In this document: in pieces, positions 34,422 to 45,365 of the stretch
Numbering within the stretch: the stretch's first letter is position 1
Layout: each line of letters starts with the position of its first letter
Assembly (NCBI GenBank): GCA_021234155.1
Contig: JAJEKV010000237.1
Location: forward strand, 496,001 to 560,000
Length of the DNA stretch: 64,000 nucleotides
Origin: Isoetes taiwanensis
Taxonomy: Eukaryota > Streptophyta > Lycopodiopsida > Isoetales > Isoetaceae
Reading direction: 5' to 3'
Translations under genes and position numbers: made by a program
The notes under the pieces: model-generated
Told to the model about the DNA's origin: nothing
Seen by the model: only the letters and a program-made list of their open reading frames with translations
Databases searched by the model: none

Positions 34422-37400
34422 TCTATAATAATACAGCTTTGTGTTATCTCACGACTGATTTGAATTATGGATTGAATTAATCTACATGGTGGAAATTTTA
34501 ATAGACCAATTAATACTTAATGCTTTTGCATTCCAACTGAAATCCAACAAAAATAGCTTAAACAATAAATAACACCAACATGGCAGTTTGAATAATCCTA
34601 TATAATCTGAAGCTTATAAACTTGCGATGGTTAGAAAACATTCACTTTTCTGTTAGACAATCATCGATCACCATATCGAGACCTAAAATCATCAACTAAA
34701 CTAAATGATTGCCTTGAAATCCCAAAACTTAATGGGCAATCTGAGGCTCTGAATCGTACGAACTATGTGTGAGAAGGTTCCAATTCATATCATATGGCTT
34801 CCTCCTCTGCCAACCATAGATCCCCTTTCATGCGTGTACCAAAATTTTGAAAGAAATCTGCATTTCTATTGGTAGGTGTATAAACGAAAACCCTTTCATT
34901 TACGCATGTGGTTTTTTGGGTCTTCTAGGTGACACTTCCTTGGTCGAAATTAATCCATATGAGAAAGTTATGACTTGTGATGCTAGGTCAGAATTGACTG
35001 CATTTGTATGTTCTTCTGCAATTTGATTTTTGGAGCTAAAAGTCGATCTTTTGGGGCGCAAGCAATTGCAAGGGGTCCAGAGGTCCATACATGAAGGAAT
35101 TCTTCAGGTGGGGTTTTGCTATTGATTATTTGAGGTGCTATGAGCTGCCGTGATTAGTCTTTATATAATTTTTGCATGTGAATATGATAAATTATGAATT
35201 TGTTGGAGACTCATAAAGCTATGAAAGGTAACCAGTGAGTGGAAACATCTCTGGAAGGGCTAATTTTGCACCAGGAAGGTCTGAAATTTCTTGGGAAGGG
35301 CCGATATGGGCTTGAATCAATGGATTTAGAATGTCTAAAACCTTCTTTGTTGGATGTCTACAACATTTGGAATTAACCGATCACAATTCCGTTTCTGCTG
35401 TTTATATTTATTTGCTTGGTTTAGTATTTTGTTGCTAATATAAAGAGTTAATTAAGGAAAAAACCATTCGTATAGGGCCCCGTTGCCTTGCATGTGGCTG
35501 AAATCAGCAAAGATTGCCACAGATTGCTTGAAATAGTCACAAGAATTGTAATAATAAGGGAATGCATTACTTTGAATGATTGTAATGTAACTAAAATAGT
35601 ATGAAATATAAGGATTAGTAACTCTAAAATAGTAAAGAACATGACAGATTGACCTTTGAGATGGCTCTTAAGTAGATCACGCTTGACACGAGTAAAGGAG
35701 AATATGAGCACCTGGGTAGATAATCAGTAAGTTGAACATGAAGCTCAAGCATTGTGCCATCCGAGTTGTTTTGGCTTATAGAGATGGAGCTATGATTCAG
35801 GATCATGTGGGAAGGATTACATATAGTTACAATCATCAGATTATATTGATTTTTAAGTTGGAAGTGTTGGCCCTGTGAGTAAGAAAAAGTAAGTATCATG
35901 GCAATAGATAAACGGAATGGGATGTTGTATTCCTCATGGGCAAAATGGTTCTAAGTTAATTATAGATTGGGAAATGTTAGTATCTCTATTCGGTGAAGTA
36001 CCTATGTGTTGGATCTACATCAATATGACAGCTAGATTTGATACTTCCTCGACATATTTAGATCCTCATCATGGTCTTCATCAGTAAGTTAGCTACTTCA
36101 ACATGGTTAGGTTGTATGGCCAACCTCGACAAGGGGCAAGAGTATAACTTAGACACATGTAGCACATATATAATGAATACCACATGTCTTGGTCTTTGCA
36201 GTGTTCCACTTTGTTCTTGTATATGTTCTTGGATCCTCCGGGGTTGGACTTCCATGTTTGGTGGCCTGAGTTGTTCCGGCATTACTCATGTCATTTGTGT
36301 TTCTTTGATACGTTCTTGTGATTCGTGACGCCGGGCGTGGCATCTGGGGAACGTGCAGGTAACTCTTGTGACCCCATAGTAAGAGGTCCTCCAATGCCAA
36401 ATGTGGGATGTGGAAGGGTATGTGCATACAAGGTTCACCCCACCACTCCCGTTACAGGGCTTGGAATGTAAGCTGACTGGGCATTTCTCTGTTAGCAGGG
36501 TCTGCATATAGGCTGGCTGAGCTTCCCATTGTTCTGGAGCTATGTTTATATATTTTGGTATTTTGGCTATGTTCTTTGCTTCTGATGCTTATGTGTTGTA
36601 TTTTATTTGATCATGTTGTCATTGTCTAACACTGCACTCACATAGGATCTGGTTGTGCTTATGTTCTTGTTAACCAAGATTTTCAAGATGTTTTCATGCA
36701 TGCTGTGGAAGCCAGGGATCCCCACTTAGTCACGAGGACTAACCCCAGTGAGTGCATGTGCAGTGAATAAGCACGTCAGTAGTCGAGCGAATGGAGATAG
36801 GGATCCTGGTTGAGTGAAGAGCTTCTGGGCTGATTTGCTAAAGTTCAATGTTATGCCATCGATCCGAGCCATCGGATCGGTATTCTCGAATGGGCGAGCA
36901 TGCATCTCTTACATGAATGCATGCATTGCATTTTCTGGGGCTCTGGTTCATTTGGGGATCGCTATTTCTTGCAGATTCTACATCGACTTCTCATTGGCAT
37001 TTTCTCCTCTCTCAGCAATTCCCTTGACTCTTTTTTTTTATACCAAGCAGGGGAGGGGCTTCTCCTTGCTAAGTTTGATAGCTTGGCGTCCTTTTCCATA
37101 TTAGAACATGTTCTTCCCCGATCTTGTCCCCTTCTTGGCCATCCTTCAACCTTCGACCTCGATCTTGTTTTGATAAGGAAGTTCTCTTTTTGTCGGGAGC
37201 TTTTGTCTGTTTTTATGCAAGCTCTTGTTCGAGAATGCCATCGATCCGAGCCATCGGATCGGTATTCTCGAATGGGCGAGCATTCTCTGAGGCTCTGGTT
37301 CATTTGGGGGTCGCTATCTCTTGCAGGTTCTTCATCGACTTCTCATCGGCATTTTCTTCTCTCTCAGCAGTTCCATTGACTCCCACCCACCCTCCCTTAA

Positions 37401-38410
37401 TGTGTATATTATTGTAAATGTTGTTTTTTGTCGCGTGGCATGTGTGACCAACCCCTCGCTTTTTCAAGGTTGTTGTTTTCTTATCTTTGTGTTCTAGTTT
37501 GTTGATATGCAGGTACAATGGGATGCGCGACTCCATCTTCTTCAGGCTTCGTGGGTTTCTTTGTGGGAGTATTTTTTTGCAGCCTTACGTTGTGTCCAAG
37601 CCCCTTGCCGAGGGCTTACACTAGAGTTTTTCCTCGAAAACCCGAAAGGGCGAGGTTTTTCATCCCGGCGATAAGCTCTCGGCAGGTACACTTAACCAAC
37701 ATCTGTAGAATTTTTTTAGGGTCCAGATGATATAACTAGATATTCCCTGTGTTTTTTTGTTATGGGCATCTTGCAAATGTGCAGCTACTCACTCTCAACC
37801 ATTGTCGAATTCTGCTGAGCTCATGGCCTTTATGGCATCTTCATAAACAGAGACATGCTCTTTGTGGCGTCTCCATAAACAGAAACATGCGACATGTTGA
37901 TGTCTCTAAGAAAGAAGCTTATCCCCGGGATGAAAACCTTGTCCTTTCGGATTTTTGAGAAAACCCTAAAGATAAACAACCATCTAAGAGATCTTATACA
38001 CAACTGGAAAGAAAAAGGACCCTCATGCCTACAGGCCTTTTTGGGTTTACAGATAACTTGTAGAAGAAAATCCACATGCAGGTGTGAGGTGCTAGCTATG
38101 AAGGAACATGTTTGGAAGCAACTCCTTCACCAATCAAAATCGCAAGCACGACCGCGTCCTCCTGCAAAGAAAGGCACGAGTAAGACAAGACCCTGGGCCC
38201 ACTAGTACCAAAGGCCATCAACTCTAACTAGCCGACCAGACTCCAATGCCAATATAATAAAACCATGCCAGACCAAGCATGAACATAAGCCACCAAGGCT
38301 CTAAAATCATTAAATAACCACCAAGGCTTCAAACTATAAACCAGCCACCACGGCTTTAAATCATAAAACAACCACCAAGGCTCCATAACCAATAGTCTCA
38401 TATTAATATA
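34422..38410. other. gene-free stretch with a segmental duplication
   Basis: No gene is supported. A duplicated segment is at 36853-37032 and 37235-37382. Two tandem CATCTCCATAAACAGAAACATG-type units lie at about 37823-37890 and are related to the foldback at 43927. Several open frames in 36-38 kb show no motif. Confidence 0.4.
36853..37382. repeat. duplicated 150-180 bp segment with a palindrome
   Basis: The segment starting ATGCCATCGATCCGAGCC occurs at 36853-37032 and again at 37235-37382, separated by about 200 bp. At the second copy the sequence TTCGAGAAT ... ATTCTCGAA with inner CGATCCGA/TCGGATCG forms a nested hairpin at about 37229-37273. Confidence 0.7.
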
Positions 38411-38439
38411 CTAGTAACGTGTGCCCGGCGTTGCCGGGC
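38411..38439 (-). mobile_element. Helitron 3' terminus, inverted
   Basis: On the minus strand this reads GCCCGGC-AAC-GCCGGGC, ACACGTTA, CTAG (38411-38414), then T. It is the same hairpin as at 17081 and 34394 in the opposite orientation. Confidence 0.65.
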
Positions 38440-39554
38440 ATAGGTAGCAGTCAAGCACTGGCTGAATTTTAAGTTGATATTGGTTTGGCACGACCTCTAT
38501 AAGAAAGTAGTGCTACATAGCTATGACAAAATGACTTGCTACTTCGCGTGTAAGGAAACATGAAGACCATTCATGGTTTGCAAATTTGTATGTTGTGATT
38601 CTTGGAATAATGTCCTATGGGTGGGGCCTAGGTACATGTTAGTAGGCAAGGATGTAAAAACACGCCTGTCACGAGTATGCAAAATTATGGGTAAGATCCT
38701 ACATATAATTGAAGGTTGATATGCCAAGTAGTAAGGGTTTGAATTCTGTATCTAGTTTATTTGGGATACTACATGAATTGCGTATTTGGTTGTAACATAT
38801 AGCATACGTTACGTGAATTGCGTAATGGAATCACGGGACCTATGTATGACACATCAATTCTAAACTCGAACAACATATGTAGACAATCATTGTTTGTCTG
38901 CAAAATTCTCCCTAGACTCAAGTCCTAAGTCTTTACGAAACACTATAATGATCAAAAGCAAACTTCGTGAACTACTATGTACACATTTAGCCTTGTATCA
39001 AATCGCATATTACAGCTTGCAGACTATTGTTATCTACTCTATTATCAAGTTAATGTAAAGCCACACTTCTCGACAATCATTATCAATCTCGTTGCAGAAA
39101 CAACAATTCCAAAATAAAACACGTTTTAGATCTGAAATAGAGAGAACTCCAAGATACAACTTTGGCATCTATTTTTTACATTGTATATGCAGATGATTGA
39201 TTAAGTGAAAGTCATCTTTCTAGTCATCATTTCAATCTTTCAAAACGACCATAGTTTTGTAGTCCTAGTTGTGTAGGCTAAACTTCGTACATGCTTTTGG
39301 CCTTTAGATATCTTTGTGTGAGTGCCACCTAGAACTGTAAATCAAGCAGCTGCTGCAGACCGAGCCCAACACGCCACCTAGAACTGTAAATGAAGCAGCT
39401 GCAGATCAAGCCCAACATGTCTAAAATGTTGTGATTGCTCAGCCCACATCTACATCATTTAGTGTAAAATAAAGTTATGTCAAAAATATGCTAGATACGT
39501 TCCATCATCTGTTCTATTCATTGGGTAGTTGAAACAAATGGTTGAAAACAAATG

Positions 39555-39705
39555 AAGCAAAATCTTTAATGGTACAAATTGAACACTGAACTGTGTTTCT
39601 TTCGTAACAAATAGGGAGGCCAATTTAAAAATGTCTTTAATGGTACAAATCGAACACTGAACTGTGTTTTTTTCGTAACAAACAGGGAGGCCAAATGAAA
39701 AATGT
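39555..39705. repeat. tandem duplication, about 78-bp period
   Basis: A unit containing CTTTAATGGTACAAAT, GAACACTGAACTGTGTTT and CGTAACAAA-AGGGAGGCCAA occurs twice in tandem with few differences. Confidence 0.7.
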
Positions 39706-41990
39706 CTTTTTCTTATAACAAATATAACAAATAGGTCGATCTTCTTTCCTTGATTTCATTCAGTACATGTGACCGGAAGACCAGATTCTTTTGTTGCGGA
39801 AGACCCAATTCTAATTATGCATGTCAAACAGAATTGATTTATTTTCACCACCTGGCCAGTACCACTATTCATATCATACATGTTTAAGATTCTATTATAA
39901 GAACATTCACTATTCACTGTACTAATATTTAACCTACTACTAACCACGCATTCCTGTAAGTATTATCCTGTAGTAAACATTATGTTGCATCAAACCTGTC
40001 ATAAACCTGTATCTAGATACATATGCATCACTGTAGCTCTTATCACATCACTGTAGCTCTTATCAGTGATGCCTGAATTCCTCCTTCTCTTAACCTATAA
40101 ATATTATTGTATCTAACCTGTAAGAATAAAACATGCATAAAATAACCAATAAAAAATTTGTTGGGCAACATATGAAGTAAATTTGCAAATTTAAATCAAT
40201 TATTGAGAACCTTGACATTGTTATATTGTATAGATCAGGAAGAAAGATATGCAAAATGATAGGACTTCGGGTATGAATACTAAAAGTCAAAGCAAAGAGT
40301 AGCTTGCAACCTTAATTTGCCCATCCAAATCAAAATATATTGCTGCCTTGGTAGATGATCATTTCCCCGTGTAACTTATATGGGCTTCAAACCTGCCAGT
40401 GGAAGCAAGAAACAAATAAAGATGCCAGTCAGTCTAAGCTAAATCCTACCTAAATTCATGGCGCATGCTTTTAAGGCAGTAAGAAATGTCATATGGTTCT
40501 CTTCACCATGGGCATCGTGGGCTTGTATGCCACTGTCTTCCAGTTTTTCAAACACTCTAGAGCTAAAAATTGGATTCTCCATGGTTGTATGTATCTAGCA
40601 ATCATTGCATAGCATAAAACATCATGTCATATTGGCATATTGTAAAGACATGACAGGCTTGGCACAACTGTCCGCACTTGGCATAGATATCAGCCAAGGT
40701 ATTTTCTATAATTGTACCAGATTAAGACCATTGAACTGTGATCTGATCTATTATGTAATTTGCCCCAATTCATTATAACCTTGAAGCGACAGTAATTACA
40801 AAGTACGGAAATTCAGAAGGCTATAAATCAGATGTCTAGAAGATAAACCTAGCTCTAAATTATTCGAAGAGTCGGACCAAATCTTCCTGGGCAATAGATC
40901 TAAGCACCAAATTCATCATCATAATAGAGTTAGATTTTTTCTAGTCTGCAAAATAGCACAAATCTACCTGCTAAAAACCTGCAAAACTAACCTTGGGATG
41001 TATTCATCCATAAAATACCAGCAGAAAACCCCATGTTCTTCATAAAAGTAGTGATCCAGACATGGCCAACATAATTAGCTCTTCCACAGTTGGCATCCAT
41101 AAAAACGTTTTTCCTGCAGGTAGCATCTCAATATTAGCAGAAACATAAAAAAAATCAGATTCAGAACGAATTTAAGGCGCATCTATCATAACTTTTTAGG
41201 ATTATAAATTTTGAAACAGAAAAGTTTAACCAAAAGCATTCATCAGGACTCTGATAACATGGCAATCCCCATATCCAAGATTCTATATGAAGCTCCAAAG
41301 ATCTCAACTTTCCACAGATTATGAAAGCCTACTACGATTGCCATTGAACGGAGTCTAGTGCCACCAAAACCTTCAGGATAATGACTTACCACTGCAGACT
41401 CAAATGAAGACATGAAGACAGAAGTTCTGAAACGAAGGTCTGCCAAAACTCGGAAGAAGTCTTCGTGGCCTGCCCGTATGCCGAGATTGTGGCAAAGTCC
41501 ACCTCTTCCAATATCGCATTTGGAAATCATAGAGAAACCCGGCGCACAGCTTCTACATGTTCTCCAGATGTCTCTCCTCCAGCAGAAACCTATGGAAAGC
41601 TGTAAATAAGGCTGAGCAGAGATTGAAGATGTAGTTTTGAAACAAAATTGTTAGCGAGCAATGGCATTACTACTTCACAATTATAAGGAAGACCTACATT
41701 CAACACAGGTTCTGTAGAACTTTGTCTATCTATTGCTCCATTATTGCACATGACTAACCCCAATTTCTCAGATGCATAAAGAGGAGAAGGAAGAAAAAAT
41801 ATTAACATGCATATGGAAAAATAACATGCATAGTCAATGTTAAAAAGGACAATACCAGTTGCTATCCTGCATAGCTTGGCAGATCACGTCACTTGTGTTC
41901 AAATCGATAACAAAAATGGGTAACATACCTAAATGCAAGTTCTCTACTTAGAATGTGAAGTCCATCATTGCTCTCATCCTTCTTACTATT

Positions 41991-42202
41991 ACATTATTGT
42001 AGAAGAAGTGAGGACAAACTATTTGGAATACTCTTATGCATGCTAATATTTATGCAAGAGACTAATCTTTTACCTGGCCAATCTGACTCATACATTACAT
42101 TATTGTAGAAGAAGTGAGGACAAACTATTTGGAATACTCTTATGCATGCTAATATTTATGCAAGAGACTAATCTTTACTCGGCCAATCTTACTCATACAA
42201 TA
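41991..42202. repeat. 106-bp tandem duplication
   Basis: The unit starting ACATTATTGTAGAAGAAG occurs at 41991 and 42097. The copies are identical except near the ends, where TTACCTGGCC reads TACTCGGCC and ATCTGAC reads ATCTTAC. Confidence 0.85.
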
Positions 42203-43926
42203 TCTTCCATCGTAGACATCTTGCATGCATGAAGCCTATACATCGAGTCTCAGATACACTCATGGAAGGAATGTAGAGCCAAAATAATATCTATACAAAT
42301 AGCACAAATTCAAAAAACAAATATAAACATCTGGACGGCCTATATTTGCCCATTTGTTTGTTTGACCCAGATAATGCTTCTTGCACATAACCCCTAAAAT
42401 CGTAGTGATATCATGCAAAAAACCATGTGCAGATGAGAACAATCAGAGATCGAGTCATTTGGAATCACATCTCTCCTCCGCCTATGCGATCGCAGTGCAC
42501 AATTACCACATGTACCGGGGACATGAGAGATAAGGAGGACCCCTCGCTATAGACGGGTCACCCTAGACGGGTCACCCTAGACGCTTGACACAGAACATAA
42601 ACACGCATGTAGTCTACAGACAAAGAGTCTACATTGCAGTGAGCAAAAGACATAGGAAGAGAGGTAGACAACCTAACAACAAAACCAATGTGAAGAATAA
42701 GAACCATCAAGGAGAAGATTGAAAAAGGACAAGAGTCCACATTGCAAAGGAGCAAAAGACATAGGAAGAGAGGTAGACAACCTAATTGGAAAAAGGAAGA
42801 AGCAAAACCGAAATCCACATATTATTCGTGTAAATATCCATTAAAATATTCAGCCCCAACAATTGTGTTCCTATGAGTGAAGCTAGATCCGAAGACACAT
42901 TTTAAGCTACAACTTTCTTCGTCATTAGAAAACCATGAAAAGGCAAGTTTAATAATACCTAAAAGATCGAAGCTTCTTTTCTCGTAAAAAATGGCATAAA
43001 TTATTTACCCAGATAGTGAAAAAGTTAGAATCGTGAGAATCGACTTGAAATTGACAAAGAACAATCAAAGAACACATGCAACAAAACAAAGAAGTCTTCC
43101 ATGCCAAAATCGTAGCTCAGATCTTCATGTTGTGCTCATGCCGCTAAAAACTGGGGATCGATAAGAGCTCCCAGAATTGGGCAAAGAGCTAACAGGCTTT
43201 CATCAATTGGCAAAGAGCATGCAATAGCAAGGCTACCAACCATTTCTTTACCTGGCAAAGAACTCTCAGCACCGAGACTACCAACACCAGAACTACCACG
43301 ACCAACCATTTCAATGTTTTTTATAGCTCCAGAATTTGCATGTGCCCAATTTGCATGTAGCTCCAAATTTACCACCATCCCTATCGATCTCCCGACACAT
43401 GAAGAAGATCTAGCCGTCTCCTCACGCGTGAAGAAGGCAATCCGAAGTCCTCGAACCCCTAATTTTTAGTCCAGTATTTTTTTTTTCATTCTATCTCATT
43501 TTTTGTTCATCTGAAAAAAATTCCGGCAACCAAAAAACCCCAAACCATAGCAAAGTAATCTAAAAAAAAAATCTAAAAAGTTTTTGGGGTGCCGGAAAAA
43601 CCAAATTTAAACAATAGATAAGCCATCCAGGCTCCATAACCATAGCCAATATAGCAATAACCAAAGCATGTCACACTGGCAAGGTGAAACAAGAGAGGTG
43701 CAACTGGCCTTTGTATCAGCAGAAAAGTGGAAAAGAGAGGGAGGGGAAGTAAGCTCAGGAAAATTTCCAAATTGGAGATACGCACAGAAGCGTTGATGTG
43801 AAAAACCTACAGGCCAACCTAGAAATAGGACGAGAGCTAGGCAGTTGCTAACTGCTCGGGACACTTGTCCCCTAGTTCTAGAAGTCCATTTACCATCTAT
43901 TGGTTGAAAACGAAGGTAAACGTGAC

Positions 43927-44100
43927 TTCTAGAGCTATAGAGACAAGGTGGACAAAATGGCCTTTGTGGCATCTCCATAAACAGAAACATGCTACAAAGA
44001 GGCAGAGAGCAAGAGAACACCCTCTTGGGATCTTTGGCATGTTTCTGTTTATGGTGATGCCACAAAGGCCATTTTGTCCACCTTGTCTATAGCTCTAGAA
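43927..44100. mobile_element. foldback element with 65-bp arms (MITE or hairpin RNA)
   Basis: The left arm (43927-43992), starting TTCTAGAGCTATA, is the near-perfect reverse complement of the right arm (44036-44100), with one two-base bulge and one mismatch. The spacer is 43 bases. A partial copy of the arm (CATAAACAGAAACATGC) lies in tandem near 37823-37890. The size and symmetry suit a MITE. A transcript would form a long hairpin able to feed small-RNA processing. Confidence 0.7.
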
Positions 44101-44360
44101 GAATGAAAAGTCTAGCTAGCTTTTGTCTGTATCCATGCGAGGCCTTATTCGAGAATCTCTATTGAGAATGTTGAATTAATTGATGTTAACTTTACATGAT
44201 TACATAGAATTCATAAGCATTTACCCAATAAGTTTGGAGTATGTAATTTCAATTGTGCAAAAGGAAGATTCAATTCTTCACCAATACTATCAACCTAGAA
44301 TTAGTGCAAGTTTTGATAAGATCCCGAGTTGCCAAGAAGGTCAACTTGGCAGGCTCATCA

Positions 44361-44515
44361 CAATATGGCGACAAACGCAAGGCACATTATGAGAAAAATA
44401 GCCAAGAGTACCACCGGATCCCATTTTGATGCATAACCATTAAAATGGAGACAATATGGCGACAAGCGCAAGGCACAGGACGAGAAAACTAGCCAAGAGT
44501 ACCACCGGATCCCAT
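44361..44515. repeat. 91-bp period direct duplication
   Basis: CAATATGGCGACAA-CGCAAGG begins units at 44361 and 44452. Both units end AAGAGTACCACCGGATCCCAT. Confidence 0.75.
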
Positions 44516-45365
44516 GTATTTTCATGCCGGGCACGCAAATGAACGGCAATGGAGCCTCTTACTCACGCTAAATAATGCAAATCCACTTTTCAATCTGGAC
44601 CCTCCAAATGGCACATCAAAGGCATATTCATAAACCCAAGGTTTGCCCTTCGGCAACCCAAAAACAATTTTGAGGCCTTTTTGGCATATAAATAGGATAT
44701 TCAAACAAGCAAAAAGGAAAGTCAAACCATTAAATATGCTGAGAATATGTCATAAGATGCCCAGAGTAGGTTCTTTGATTAACGAATTGTTCCTTGGCAA
44801 GCCAAAAACCTCCTCTTCCATGTATGACCATAGATTATATGCACATATATATCAATGCAAGCAGAAGTATATACTTCTAGGTTTTTGAAACCGAAGGATG
44901 GGAGACATGTGGCTTCTTACATGCGAGTTGAGTTTCCAATGTACTTGTATTGAAAGGATCTAGAGATACCAATGATGTTCAAAGGTTTGAAGAGAAAAAT
45001 ATTTCAATGGAATAATATTGCACAGAAAGCACGCATAAAATCAGACAAAGAGCATTTCTTGGTTGAGAAAATGCCTCGTGTCTTTTGAGTGAACTGATGC
45101 ATGCTGCGAAAAAGGCATAAAGTTCAATGGCTAGGTTTTCATCACGACATGCATATCCAATGGCACAGATCTTCCCATCCCTTTTCGCACGGGCTAATCC
45201 TCCTTAGGCACCAATTCGTCTGTCCTTAATCTGTTTCTTATAAACTTGGTGCTGTCAGGATCAGGCAAGCGCAGCCCAAATCCGGTAGCTGGCCTTTGCT
45301 TCCGGAGCTAAATTCTTGAAACCCATTTAATTCCTATATTGATCTGGTGCTCTAGATTGCCAAAT

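Larger units (their letters stand above)
38440..45365. other. gene-free AT-rich stretch with tandem duplications
   Basis: No gene is supported with confidence. A 95-codon minus-strand frame at 41243-41530 has a plausible composition but no recognised motif. Duplications occur at 39335-39415, 39555-39705 (period about 78), 41991-42202 (106 bp), 42605-42785 and 44361-44515 (91 bp). A 174-bp foldback lies at 43927-44100. The 265 bases upstream of the carboxyltransferase ATG presumably hold its promoter and 5' leader, but I see no definite TATA box. Confidence 0.45.

Noticed and set aside
36180-36800. Possible LTR of a Gypsy element
   Set aside because: No second copy, no TG/CA pair with a duplication and no PBS or polypurine tract could be found in the window.
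41243-41530. 95-codon minus-strand frame
   Set aside because: Composition is protein-like, but no family, splice structure or neighbouring exon could be recognised.
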